The notes under the pieces are model-generated. The model was given only the letters and a program-made list of their open reading frames with translations. It did not search any database and was not told the origin of the DNA. Shown here in pieces: positions 16,107 to 24,603 of a DNA stretch of 64,000 nt (position 1 is its first letter; each line of letters begins with the position of its first letter). Source of the DNA: an uncultured Maricaulis sp. (GTDB lineage Bacteria; Pseudomonadota; Alphaproteobacteria; Caulobacterales; Maricaulaceae); the NCBI RefSeq assembly GCF_947259345.1, contig NZ_CAMYLS010000002.1, positions 1 to 64,000 of the forward strand. Direction: 5' to 3'. The translations under genes were made by a program, and so were the position numbers.

Positions 16107-16997
16107 ATGGACCGGATTGATGCCCTTCGCCTTTTCTGCTCGGTCGCCGAGCTGGAGAGCTTCACCAAGGCGGCCGAGCGCGAGGCCATGACGCCGGGCG
16201 CGGCGTCCAAGCAGATCACCGCGCTCGAACAACGCCTGCAGGCCCGTCTGTTCGAGCGGACGACGCGGTCCGTTCGGTTGACGGATGCGGGGGAGGCCTT
16301 GCTCGATCGCGTCCGGCCCTGGCTGGATGAGTATGACGGTCTCGAGCAGGGCGTTGCGGATGCGCGATCGGCACCGGCCGGTGTGCTGCGCGTCGCGGCA
16401 CCGGTCGATTTCGGCGCCCGTCGGCTTTTGCCAATCGTCACGGAATTCATGAATGACTGGCCGGGCGTGGAGGTGCGTCTCTCCTTCGCGGACCGCATGG
16501 TCGACCTGGTCAATGAGGGATTCGATGTTGGCGTGCGGATCGGTAACCTGCCCGACAGTGCCCTGATTGCGAAACGCCTGGCGGCGGCCTGCATGACGGT
16601 CGTGGCGTCGCCGGACTATCTCGCTCGCGCGGGCAGGCCTGAACACCCTTCGGATCTGGCGAAACATGAAGTGGTGATTGACCGCAACAAACCGGCGCCG
16701 CACATGCTCAAATTCCTCCGTGGCGAGGAGGAGGTGGATGTCCGCGTCAATGGTCGGCTGACTCTCAATGGTGCCGTCGCTGCCGTCAGCGCCGCAGCTG
16801 CCGGTGTCGGCATAGCCTGTTCTCCGCGCTGGGCAGCCGAAGAGGCGCTCGCCGATGGGCGCGTCGTTGAAGTTCTGACGGATTGGGAGGCGGAACAGCG
16901 CTTCCTGTGGGCGGTCTTTCCCTCCAATCGGTATCTTGCCCATCGCGTACGTCTTTTTGTCGATTTCCTGGCCGAGCATTTCCCCGAACGGATCTGA
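16107..16997 (+). CDS. LysR-family transcriptional regulator (296 aa)
   Basis: The N-terminal winged HTH (MDRIDALRLFCSVAELESFT, then KAAEREAMTPGAASKQITALEQRLQARLFERTTRSVRLTDAG) is typical of LysR regulators of the CrgA-like group. The C-terminal effector-binding domain starts near residue 90 (GVLRVAAPVDFGARRLLPIV) and contains GFDVGVRIG. Such proteins bind DNA as tetramers and respond to a small ligand, unknown here. No divergent target gene lies next to it: the upstream ankyrin gene is on the same strand with a 111-bp gap. GGGGA precedes the ATG by 6 nt. Confidence 0.92.
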   Translation: MDRIDALRLFCSVAELESFTKAAEREAMTPGAASKQITALEQRLQARLFERTTRSVRLTDAGEALLDRVRPWLDEYDGLEQGVADARSAPAGVLRVAAPVDFGARRLLPIVTEFMNDWPGVEVRLSFADRMVDLVNEGFDVGVRIGNLPDSALIAKRLAAACMTVVASPDYLARAGRPEHPSDLAKHEVVIDRNKPAPHMLKFLRGEEEVDVRVNGRLTLNGAVAAVSAAAAGVGIACSPRWAAEEALADGRVVEVLTDWEAEQRFLWAVFPSNRYLAHRVRLFVDFLAEHFPERI

Positions 16998-17136
16998 TCC
17001 GCTCACGTCAGGCCCGGTCGTCCCGAATTCTCGCACTCAGCTTGTGTTCATGTGTTAGGCTGAAAAAGGGCAAGCGTGGACGAGGGGGTCGGGTTGCGCG
17101 GCCGGGGCCCGGACAAATCAGGGGGCATTGGACCAG

Positions 17137-17994
17137 ATGCTTTTGCGTGTTCTTTTTCTTGCATTGATCGGTACCAGCCTGGCGGCGTGTGCCTCGACCA
17201 CGACTCATACGGGCGGCGCGGCGGGCGGCGGGCTGGCCAGTTCGGCCTTCAATTACGCGCCGTCGGGGCGGGCGCCAGTCACCGGCGCGGGCTATGACCT
17301 GCGCGGTGGCGACTGGACCGGTCAGCTAGGCTATGTCGATGATGAAGGCGACGCGCGGGCCCTGTTGCAGATGAGTTATGCAGACGGGCGGCAAGTGCGG
17401 GCTTATCTTGATATTGCCATGCCCTATCTTGATGGCGGTTTGCGCCAGTTCAACGGTGAGGACAGCGAAGGTCGCCTCATCCATCTCGAACTCCAGGCCG
17501 GGCCGTGCCGGACCCAGAGCGGCGATACGCTGATCTATTTTGCCGACATGTCGATCGGACGGCGTACGGCCAGCGGTTGCGGGCGCGAAGTCGGCGGGGA
17601 GCACGATCGTTGGTCGAATTACCTGATCGATTATCTGCCGGTGATTGATCTCTGCCTGGCGGAGTTTCGGGACCGGGCCCAGCATGTCTCGATCGCCTAC
17701 ACGATGAGTGGTGGCGAAACCGGCGTACGCATTGTCGATCTCGACACGCGCACCTGGGAATGCGCGACCCGCGAGCAGGGCACGGCGATCAATTCCGTGC
17801 GCCCACTCGATGCCGCTGACGCCATGTTTGGCGAGGGCGACCCGATCTTCGTGCGTGGCGAGCTGCCGACATTCGGCGAGGGGTGTTATGTCTATGAGGC
17901 GGTGCGCGAGGCGGATCAAACGCTGATCGGGGCGTTCGGGTTCGATGCCTGCGATGCCGGTCCGGTCGCCGCCCTGGACCCCGAGGTGGGCTGA
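17137..17994 (+). CDS. Lipoprotein of unknown function (285 aa)
   Basis: The N-terminus MLLRVLFLALIGTSLAACAS is a lipoprotein signal peptide with lipobox SLAAC, so the protein should be membrane-anchored through the acylated Cys. The mature part begins with a Gly/Thr-rich linker and contains about seven further cysteines in the body (for example AGPCRTQSG, TASGCGREVG, LPVIDLCLAEF, TWECATRE, GEGCYVYE), implying disulfides. No domain is recognised. A TTG at 17128 in the same frame is an alternative start, but AGGGGG sits only 2 nt from it and about 11 nt from the ATG. Confidence 0.7.
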   Translation: MLLRVLFLALIGTSLAACASTTTHTGGAAGGGLASSAFNYAPSGRAPVTGAGYDLRGGDWTGQLGYVDDEGDARALLQMSYADGRQVRAYLDIAMPYLDGGLRQFNGEDSEGRLIHLELQAGPCRTQSGDTLIYFADMSIGRRTASGCGREVGGEHDRWSNYLIDYLPVIDLCLAEFRDRAQHVSIAYTMSGGETGVRIVDLDTRTWECATREQGTAINSVRPLDAADAMFGEGDPIFVRGELPTFGEGCYVYEAVREADQTLIGAFGFDACDAGPVAALDPEVG

Positions 17995-18062
17995 ATGCGG
18001 GCTTTACCCGGCGCGTGTGGGCTTAACCGGGTCTTTACGCGAAGCAGAGCAAGGCCATCGGC

Positions 18063-18944
18063 ATGCGTGCCATTCTTCTTCCCTTTCTGACCAGCCTTGT
18101 TCTGACCGCGCCCGTCGCGGCCGAGATCGTCGATCTGCGTGCCCGCCTTGATGACGGGCATGGTCGAATATGGATCGCCTTCGACGAACAACCCTCCGGC
18201 CTGACGACGGAAGTGACGGAAACCGGGCTCAATCTGACCGTGACCGGCGTCGAGGTGGGCGGCCGGGCCATATCGCCAGCCTCCGACACGCTGGTGGCGG
18301 CGGTGTCCGTTGACCCGATCGAGCAGGGCGGCGTCATTCATCTCTATGCCAGCCGGGCCTGGACCGGTGCCCGGGCCGAGCTGCGCCAGGGCGGCATCCT
18401 GGTCAGCATGGAAATCGACCAGGCCGCGCCGATTGATGTGGTCGTGGCGGAGCGTGACGCGGTCATGCCGGCCGGCTCCACCCTCGGCGAAACAGCCCTG
18501 AATGAGACGACCGATCCAATGGGCACAGACTCCGGAGCGCCCACGGCTTCGGCACCAAGCGAGCCGACTACACAGACGCCGACCCCCTTGTTCGAAGAGC
18601 GGGATGCGTCGGCGCGTGGCAATTCGGCCGTCGCGCCGCCCGGTGCTTGCGTCGCCGAGGCAGAGGCGGTCGAGCAAAGCCCGTGGGATGATAACTTGCT
18701 GCACGCCCAGGCGGCCTGCCTCAGCGCGGAGGGCCATCTCGCCTCTGCCGCTTCGATCTATGAGCGAATGCTGGCCTTCGAGCCGGAAAATTTCCGCGCG
18801 ACGGTGGCGTTGGCCGAGATCCGGGTGGAGCAGGGCGACAACCAGGCCGCACGCGACCTCTATGACCAGGCGGCCTCGCATGCGATATCCGATGCCGAAG
18901 CGGCGCGGGCGCGGGCCCGGCTGCGGGCCTTGCGCGAGCAATAG
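18063..18944 (+). CDS. Periplasmic protein with C-terminal tetratricopeptide repeats (293 aa)
   Basis: A signal peptide is seen (MRAILLPFLTSLVLTAPVAA, cleavage near residue 20). Residues about 21-125 form a beta-rich domain, and 130-195 are a Thr/Pro/Ala-rich, probably disordered linker. The C-terminal 90 residues contain TPR-like helices: DNLLHAQAACLSAEGHLASA, YERMLAFEPENFRATVALAE and QGDNQAARDLYDQAASHAIS. It could be an adaptor in envelope assembly, but no specific role can be read. The gene precedes thiD by 33 bp and might share a transcript without a functional link. Confidence 0.72.
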   Translation: MRAILLPFLTSLVLTAPVAAEIVDLRARLDDGHGRIWIAFDEQPSGLTTEVTETGLNLTVTGVEVGGRAISPASDTLVAAVSVDPIEQGGVIHLYASRAWTGARAELRQGGILVSMEIDQAAPIDVVVAERDAVMPAGSTLGETALNETTDPMGTDSGAPTASAPSEPTTQTPTPLFEERDASARGNSAVAPPGACVAEAEAVEQSPWDDNLLHAQAACLSAEGHLASAASIYERMLAFEPENFRATVALAEIRVEQGDNQAARDLYDQAASHAISDAEAARARARLRALREQ

Positions 18945-18977
18945 GCGGACGAAGTCAGCCAAGCGGACGGATCACTC

Positions 18978-19787
18978 ATGGATATCAGCGAACCGAAGGG
19001 CCGCGTGCTCGTCATTGCCGGCTCGGACAGTGGCGGCGGCGCCGGCATCCAGGCGGACATCAAGGCGATCACCGCGATGGGCGGGTATGCCGCGACTGCG
19101 ATCACCGCGATCACCGTGCAGAATACGCTCGGTGTCTCGGCCATTCACCCGATCCCGCTCGACATTCTCAAGGGCCAGATCGACGCCGTCCTGAATGATA
19201 TCGGGGCGGATGTTATCAAGACCGGCATGCTGGGCACGGCGGATGTGGTCACCCTCGTTGCCGAGCGTCTGGAAGCCTGCGACCCGCCCATTCCGCTGGT
19301 GCTTGATCCGGTGATGGTTGCGACCTCGGGCGATGCCCTGGTCGATGAGGGAACCGAGGCGGCTATCCGGGACCGGCTTTTGCGCCTCGCCTATCTGGTC
19401 ACGCCGAATATTCCGGAAGCGGAAAAGCTCACCGGCCTGGTGATTGAGGATATTGCCGGTCAGCTCGAGGCGGCCAATCGGCTCGTCGGGATGGGGGCGC
19501 GTGCCGCGCTGGTGAAGGGCGGCCATCTGAAAGGCCATGTCGTGACCGATGTCCTGGTCTCGTCACGCGGGATGGAGCTGATGGAACGACCGCGCCTGCC
19601 CGGACGCAACACCCATGGCACGGGCTGCACGCTCGCATCGGCAATCGCCGGTTTGTTGGCCGATGGCGCTGCCCTGCCGGACGCGGTGCGGCGGGCCGGT
19701 GACTATCTGCATGAGGCCATCGCCCGCGCGCCCGGCTTCGGTGCCGGCCACGGCCCGGTCAATCACGCCTGGGTCATGCGGCCCTAG
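18978..19787 (+). CDS. thiD: Hydroxymethylpyrimidine/phosphomethylpyrimidine kinase
   Basis: ThiD phosphorylates 4-amino-5-hydroxymethyl-2-methylpyrimidine twice to give HMP-PP for thiamine synthesis. The ribokinase-fold signatures are clear: VLVIAGSDSGGGAGIQADIK at the substrate site, LDPVMVATSGDALV, VTPNIPEAEKLTG, and the anion-hole/catalytic motif HGTGCTLASAIA with Cys217. Length (269 aa) is typical. The gene ends in a 4-bp convergent overlap with the EamA exporter on the other strand. No other thi genes are in the window. Confidence 0.95.
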   Translation: MDISEPKGRVLVIAGSDSGGGAGIQADIKAITAMGGYAATAITAITVQNTLGVSAIHPIPLDILKGQIDAVLNDIGADVIKTGMLGTADVVTLVAERLEACDPPIPLVLDPVMVATSGDALVDEGTEAAIRDRLLRLAYLVTPNIPEAEKLTGLVIEDIAGQLEAANRLVGMGARAALVKGGHLKGHVVTDVLVSSRGMELMERPRLPGRNTHGTGCTLASAIAGLLADGAALPDAVRRAGDYLHEAIARAPGFGAGHGPVNHAWVMRP

Positions 19788-20686
19788 TCGATCCGCTGAC
19801 CGCTGCGGGCCAACCAGACACCAGCGAGAATGACGACCAGCGCAAGCAGTACCGTCCAGCCGATCGTCTCGCCGATCAGCAAGCCGGTGAGGAGGGCGGC
19901 AATCGGGGTCAGGTAGTTGGCGATGGCGAGGAAGTTCGGGCCGGCGGTCCGCGCAACCTGCATCAGGATGACCGAGGCGAAGGCGGTCGGCCCGATCGCC
20001 AGCCAGGCGGCGGCGGCCCAGGCGCTTCCGGCCACATTCTCCACCTGCATCAGATCCCAGATCCCCAGCGGCAAGGTGAAGATGGTGGCCATGATCAGCA
20101 TGCCGGCGGCGGAGACGGAGGGCGGGGTTTCTGGCAGCAGGCGGGCCTGGATAGCATTGATCGCATAGCAGATCGCGGCCCCGATAATGGCCAGCTGGGC
20201 GAGCGTGTCCGCGCCACCCAGTCCGGCTAGCGCCGAGGGCCCGAGCAGGAGGGTGACACCCGCGAAGCCCACGATCAGTCCCAGCACGGCGCGCATGGTC
20301 ATGCGTTCACCGGGCACGAAGACATGAGCCAGTGCGATCGTCGCCAAGGGCATGGTCGAGACCAGAATACCGGCCAGCGCGCTGTCAATGAATTGCTGCG
20401 ACCAGCTGACCAGGAAGAAGGGCAGGGCATTGCCGAAAAAGCCCAGCCCGCCCATCCACAGCCAGCGCCTGTCTGACAGGGGCGGCAGGCGACGTCCGCG
20501 GGCATAGGCCCAGATGGTCAGTACAAGGGCGGCAAGGCTCAGGCGAACAAAGATCAGGGCGCCGGGCGGCAGAGTCTGGACGCCATGCTTGATGAAGGCG
20601 AAGGCCGAGCCCCACAGGACTGTCAGTAAAAGCAGGGCCGCCCAGTCTTTCAGGCCAACCTGGTGGGGCGTATGGGGTGTGGTCAA
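19784..20686 (-). CDS. EamA/DMT-family transporter (300 aa)
   Basis: The sequence has ten hydrophobic helices in two EamA repeats, beginning WAALLLLTVLWGSAFAFIKH in the first half and AIIGAAICYAINAIQARLLP in the second. This is the drug/metabolite exporter superfamily, with members exporting amino acids, nucleosides or drugs. The start overlaps the stop of the class V aminotransferase gene by 4 bp (ATGA), so the two form an operon and the transporter may export a product of that enzyme. The 3' end overlaps thiD convergently by 4 bp. Confidence 0.9.
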   Translation of the reverse strand: MTTPHTPHQVGLKDWAALLLLTVLWGSAFAFIKHGVQTLPPGALIFVRLSLAALVLTIWAYARGRRLPPLSDRRWLWMGGLGFFGNALPFFLVSWSQQFIDSALAGILVSTMPLATIALAHVFVPGERMTMRAVLGLIVGFAGVTLLLGPSALAGLGGADTLAQLAIIGAAICYAINAIQARLLPETPPSVSAAGMLIMATIFTLPLGIWDLMQVENVAGSAWAAAAWLAIGPTAFASVILMQVARTAGPNFLAIANYLTPIAALLTGLLIGETIGWTVLLALVVILAGVWLARSGQRID

Positions 20687-21831
20687 AGCAGATCTTCCAG
20701 GCTCGTGGCGAAAGACTGGAAGTCTGCCTCATCATTATAGACATGGGGTGTGATGCGGATCCGGTCGCCGCGCTGGGAGACATAAATATTGCGTGAGGCG
20801 AGTCGGGCGACCAGATCGGCCGGTGCGCCCGACGGCAGGGACAGGCTGAGATAATGGGCGGCCCGGTCCGGTGTCGTCTCGGTCAGACCCAGCGGCTGCA
20901 GACGCTCGGCCAGTCTGCTGTTATTCGCGCCCAGGGTCGCGGCGAGATCGTCAGCGCCCCAATCCAGCATGGCGTCCAGCGCCGCGATCGCCGCCGGGAC
21001 GAGCTGGAAATTCGAGCGCTCGCCCATGTCGAAGCGGCGTGCCCCGGGCGCGTGGTCGTCGGCATAATCGACCAGGCGGGCGAAATCCTCGGCCTTGTCG
21101 CGGACGATCCAGTTCTGCTCCAGCGGTTCGCCGGCCTGATGGTGGGGCGCGACATAGAGAAAGCCCATCGCATACGGGCCGAGCAGCCATTTATAGGCCG
21201 CCGCGACCGCGAAATCCGGCTGGATCGCGACGAGGTCGAAGGGCATGACGCCCAGCGATTGGGTGAGGTCCAGAACCAGGGCCGCGCCCTGACGGCGCGC
21301 GGCATCGCTGATCGCCGCCAGGTCGAGCGCACCGCCATCAGCCCAATGCACGTGCGGGCAGGCGACGATCGACGTTGCTGGCGATATGGCCGCCAGCATG
21401 GCCTCGGTCCAGCTCTGATTGTCCGAGCGGGACACGGTCCGCAGGCGGGCGCCATGTTCGGCGGCGAGCTCGCGCCAGACATAGACATTGGACGGAAACT
21501 GCTCATCGAGAACGAGAATTTCGCTCTTCGCATCGGGCGCCAGATTGCGCGCGGCGCTGGCCAGCCCGTAGGAGGCGGCCGGGACCAGGGCGATATCGTC
21601 CGGGCTGGCGCCGAACAGGCGGGCCGCCTGCCGGCGAAGCTGTTCCGGCGCGTCGAAGAAATCGGCTTGCACGGAGTAGCGCCAGGGTTGGCCCTTGCGG
21701 GCATAGCTCGCCTGTCCGGCCGCCACCGCGGCGCTCGGCATCGGGCCCATATAGGCGGCGTTGAGATAGCAGGTCTCGCGCGGCAGCTCGAACCGGTCGC
21801 GCTGCGGCGGGATCAGGGAGGTGGAACTCAT
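20683..21831 (-). CDS. Class V aminotransferase family PLP enzyme (382 aa)
   Basis: Fold-type I PLP enzyme related to cysteine desulfurase and isopenicillin-N epimerase-like proteins. The substrate/cofactor loop YLNAAYMGPMPSA is near residue 23, the Asp/Thr region is ALVLDLTQSLGVMPFDL, and the Schiff-base lysine is Lys214 in AAAYKWLLGPYAMGFLY. The active-site Cys expected of cysteine desulfurases is not evident, so a transaminase, racemase or lyase role on an amino-acid-like substrate is more likely. It is coupled to a downstream EamA exporter and divergent from serC (90 bp between starts). Confidence 0.88.
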   Translation of the reverse strand: MSSTSLIPPQRDRFELPRETCYLNAAYMGPMPSAAVAAGQASYARKGQPWRYSVQADFFDAPEQLRRQAARLFGASPDDIALVPAASYGLASAARNLAPDAKSEILVLDEQFPSNVYVWRELAAEHGARLRTVSRSDNQSWTEAMLAAISPATSIVACPHVHWADGGALDLAAISDAARRQGAALVLDLTQSLGVMPFDLVAIQPDFAVAAAYKWLLGPYAMGFLYVAPHHQAGEPLEQNWIVRDKAEDFARLVDYADDHAPGARRFDMGERSNFQLVPAAIAALDAMLDWGADDLAATLGANNSRLAERLQPLGLTETTPDRAAHYLSLSLPSGAPADLVARLASRNIYVSQRGDRIRITPHVYNDEADFQSFATSLEDLL

Positions 21832-21920
21832 GGCGAAAGCTCTTGCCCCGCGCCGGTCAGGGCGTCAACGTGCGCTGCAACATAACCTGTCCCGCCGCCC
21901 GCGATTCCCCGGAGACCGAC

Positions 21921-23114
21921 TTGGCTGATACCGATACGCCCACCGCGACCCGCAGCAATAATCCCAAGCCTGTCCTGCGTCCCGCCGACCCGCGCTTTTC
22001 CTGCGGGCCGGTGAAGAAATATCCGGGCTGGTCCTGGGATGCGCTGGCCGACGCGCCATTGTCGCGCACTCACCGCGCCGGGGCGCCGGTCGCCCGGATC
22101 AAGGAAGCCATCGAACGCACCCATGCCCTGCTCGAATTGCCCGAGGGCTATCATGTCGCCCTCATGCCGGGCTCGGATACCGGCGCCATGGAAGCGGCGA
22201 TGTGGTCGCTCCTGGGCCAGCGCGGCACCGATGTTTTCTCCTGGGATGTATTCGGCAATCGCTGGACCTATGACGCCCGCGACGAGCTCAAGCTGCAAGA
22301 CCTTCGCGTCTTCCAGACCGAGCCAGGCGTGCTGCCGGATATTGATCAGTATGATGGCAAGCGCGATGCGATCTTCACGCTGAACGGTACGGCCGCCGGG
22401 GTCTGGATTCCGGGCTTTGACTGGATTGATGCCGATCGTGAGGGGCTGACCTTGTGTGATGCGACCTCCGCCGCCTTCGCGGTCGAGATCGACTGGTCGA
22501 AGATCGATGTGCTGACCTTCTCCTGGCAGAAATGCATGGGCGGCGAAGCCCAGCACGGCATGCTGGTGATGAGCCCGCGCGCCATTGAGCGCCTCAACAC
22601 CTGGCGTCCGGACTGGCCGATCCCGGGCCTGTTGCAGCTGCACGCCAAGGGCAAGGCCAATATGGGCATCTATGAGGGCTCGACCCTCAACACGCCGTCA
22701 TTGATGGCGGTTGAGGACTATCTCGCCGCCCTGAAATGGGCCTCGCGCATTGGCGGCCTTCCGGAGCTCATCCGGCGTCGCGAAGAGAATTTCGCGGCCC
22801 TGGACGCCTGGGTCAACCAGGCCGACTGGATCGATTATCTGTGCGAGAATCCGGACCACCGCTCGCCGGTTTCGGTGACCTTGAAATATACCGACCCGGC
22901 CGTGATTGCGGCGGGTGAGGACGCCCAATGGGATCTGACGAAGAAAATCTCATCGCTTCTGGAGCGCGAGAATGCCGCGCTCGACATCAATATGCATCGC
23001 GCCTCGGTGCCGGGTATCCGCATCTGGTGCGGGCCGACGGTCGAGCGTGATGATTTGGCCGCACTCGGTCCCTGGCTCGACTGGGCCTATCGCGAAGCGC
23101 TGGACGCGGGTTGA
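21921..23114 (+). CDS. serC: Phosphoserine aminotransferase, Methanosarcina-type
   Basis: SerC converts 3-phosphohydroxypyruvate and glutamate to phosphoserine. The N-terminus PVLRPADPRFSCGPVKKYPG and the internal SRTHRAGAPVARIKEAIERT are typical of the archaeal-type SerC common in alphaproteobacteria. The PLP lysine is Lys204 in FSWQKCMGGEAQHGMLVMSP. The start is taken as the TTG at 21921 because a GGAGA lies 5 nt before it. The longer in-frame ATG at 21843 would overlap the divergent promoter and adds a non-conserved stretch. The usual partner serA is not within the window. Confidence 0.9.
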   Translation: MADTDTPTATRSNNPKPVLRPADPRFSCGPVKKYPGWSWDALADAPLSRTHRAGAPVARIKEAIERTHALLELPEGYHVALMPGSDTGAMEAAMWSLLGQRGTDVFSWDVFGNRWTYDARDELKLQDLRVFQTEPGVLPDIDQYDGKRDAIFTLNGTAAGVWIPGFDWIDADREGLTLCDATSAAFAVEIDWSKIDVLTFSWQKCMGGEAQHGMLVMSPRAIERLNTWRPDWPIPGLLQLHAKGKANMGIYEGSTLNTPSLMAVEDYLAALKWASRIGGLPELIRRREENFAALDAWVNQADWIDYLCENPDHRSPVSVTLKYTDPAVIAAGEDAQWDLTKKISSLLERENAALDINMHRASVPGIRIWCGPTVERDDLAALGPWLDWAYREALDAG

Positions 23115-23179
23115 GACACGCTTTATCCCGTGAGCTACCGACAACAGACCGGTCGCGCGTGCGACCTCGAGGGGACATC

Positions 23180-23749
23180 ATGAAACATATCCTGACGAGC
23201 ACCGCCGCTTTTGCCCTGCTCACCGGAGCCGGTCTTGCCGATGATCGTGGCATGGAATTCCGCCTCGGTGTGACCGCGCATGATCTGGCCGATCATGTCG
23301 AAGATGGCCCGAACATCACCGTCGATCTGCTCTTTGCCTCACCGGATTTTCTCGACGCGATCTGGTCGCCGCGCCCCTATCTCTACGGCTCCTTCAACAC
23401 GAATGGCCTGACCAATTTCGGTGGCACGGGTTTGGCCTGGGATTTCGAGGTCGCCGAGAATCTCAATTTCGAATTCCGCTCCGGCCTGTCCTATAATGAC
23501 GGTGTCGAGGATATTGATCCCAACTCGCCCCCGGGCGACCCGACGCGCATTCGCCTGGCGACCACGCGCGCGCTGATGGGCAATGAAATCCTCTTCCACA
23601 ACGCCATCGGCCTCGATTACGACCTCGATGACCGCTGGTCTGTGGGCGTTTATTACGAGCACATTTCGCACGGCCAGATCCTCGCCTCCGGCCGCAACCA
23701 GGCGCTCGACAATGCCGGCATCCGCCTGGGCTATCGCTTCGGGAATTAG
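23180..23749 (+). CDS. Acyloxyacyl hydrolase, PagL-like outer-membrane lipid A deacylase (189 aa)
   Basis: Signal peptide MKHILTSTAAFALLTGAGLA, then alternating beta-strands of a small outer-membrane barrel ending in Phe-containing GIRLGYRFGN. The HxS catalytic motif is visible at His161-Ile-Ser163 in YYEHISHGQILA. PagL enzymes remove the 3-O-acyl chain from lipid A. The acidic third residue of the Pseudomonas enzyme is not obvious at the matching spacing, as in many divergent members, so activity is inferred from family only. GAGGGG precedes the ATG. A longer upstream frame lacks support. Confidence 0.82.
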   Translation: MKHILTSTAAFALLTGAGLADDRGMEFRLGVTAHDLADHVEDGPNITVDLLFASPDFLDAIWSPRPYLYGSFNTNGLTNFGGTGLAWDFEVAENLNFEFRSGLSYNDGVEDIDPNSPPGDPTRIRLATTRALMGNEILFHNAIGLDYDLDDRWSVGVYYEHISHGQILASGRNQALDNAGIRLGYRFGN

Positions 23750-23790
23750 GGTGCGGGCCGGGGGAAAACCCCGCAGTATCACAGCGATTT

Positions 23791-23909
23791 TGTCATCCCT
23801 GATGGACGCCCCGCGCAGGCGGGGCGAAAGGCAGGGACCTATATGATTGCAACGAGTTAGGTCCCCGTCCTGCGTCCGGACTTCGCCGGACATTTAGCCG
23901 GGATGACAA
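23791..23909. repeat. Intergenic palindromic repeat, copy 1 (GTCATCCC type)
   Basis: Outer arms GTCATCCC (23792) and GGGATGAC (23900) enclose smaller palindromes (GCCCCGC/GCGGGGC, TCCGG/CCGGA). This GTCATCC...GGATGAC architecture is a common high-copy intergenic repeat in alphaproteobacteria. A second copy follows within 50 bp. Confidence 0.7.
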
Positions 23910-23951
23910 GCTCGAAAACCGGGCATTTATCCCCGCGATTACCACACACAC

Positions 23952-24057
23952 CCGTCATCCTGACGAAAGTCAGGACCCAGTCTCGCAGGGCCGATTTCGC
24001 CAATCCCGGCAACAACTTGCATCGCAAGCTGGGTCCCGGCCTGCGCCGGGATGACGG
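23952..24057. repeat. Intergenic palindromic repeat, copy 2 (GTCATCC type)
   Basis: Arms CCGTCATCC (23952) and GGATGACGG (24049) are exact inverted repeats. Inside, GACGAAAGTC and the complementary pair GGACCCAG/CTGGGTCC reinforce the palindrome. It belongs to the same class as copy 1 but is not identical to it. Confidence 0.7.
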
Positions 24058-24131
24058 TGTTTGGGGCATAAAACTTATCCGCACCCCATCCGGCCCGCCC
24101 CATAATCCTCCAGTTCCCGCGTCACCTGAGG

Positions 24132-24530
24132 CCCGGATTGGTTATCCGGGGGCGTGGGGAGGACGGAGCTCGTCCGGTTTGGTGGAGTTGACCACCACCC
24201 GACCCGGCGTGGCCATCGATGGGACGGCAGCACAAAGCTCGACTGCTTTCTCCCATCGGTTTCGAGACGGGGCCGGTAACGGCCCTGAGTAAATCTCCGT
24301 GTGCGAGGTGCCCCCGGCGCCACCTACACAAATTCCATAGCAAGGCACCGGCAAGGCACCTCGCACCCCTCTACGGCCCACACCGCCAGGCGAAATCGTC
24401 ATGGCGCGGGCAAACCTGTCGATCACTTCAAACACAGGAAAGGAGCCCCACTGGCGCGCCTTCCCGCCCGTCGCTGGCAATTCCTGTCTGACGCACTTGC
24501 GTCGCCAGGCGGGCGGGACGGCCGCTGAAC
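24132..24530. other. Highly structured non-coding block, possible ncRNA or element remnant
   Basis: At least six perfect stems follow one another: CCCGGAT/ATCCGGG (24132-24150), GGACG/CGTCC (24161-24175), GGTGG/CCACC (24181-24196), CGATGGGA/TCCCATCG (24217-24258), GGCCG-GTAA-CGGCC (24271-24284) and a 12-bp pair GTGCGAGGTGCC/GGCACCTCGCAC (24301-24366). GACGCA-CT-TGCGTC lies near 24490. No frame looks protein-like on either strand. I could not match it to RNase P, tmRNA, SRP RNA or 6S RNA by their conserved cores. It is flanked by palindromic repeats on both sides. Confidence 0.4.
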
Positions 24531-24531
24531 G

Positions 24532-24603
24532 GGGGACAGGTATAATTAACGCGTCGCCGTGGCGCAGGTCGGTGCGAGCCGCGCGTTAATTATACCTGTC
24601 CCC
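24532..24603. repeat. Perfect 22-bp inverted repeat abutting cobT (MITE/REP-like)
   Basis: Arms at 24532-24553 and 24582-24603 are exact reverse complements beginning GGGGACAGGTATAATTAA, separated by 28 bp. GGGGACAGGTATAATT-type ends are familiar from REP/MITE-like repeats in other bacteria. The right arm overlaps the last base of the cobT stop codon, so the element may also act at the 3' end of the cobT transcript. Confidence 0.7.

Noticed and set aside
24142-24480. 112-codon minus-strand frame in the structured block
   Set aside because: No start signal, no domain, and overlapping frames of similar length occur on both strands. Structure explains the sequence better.
24441-24520. Possible cobalamin riboswitch near cobT (CCCCACTGG resembling the B12-box core)
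   Set aside because: The second conserved element appears only as its reverse complement on the same strand, and no correctly oriented B12 gene follows.
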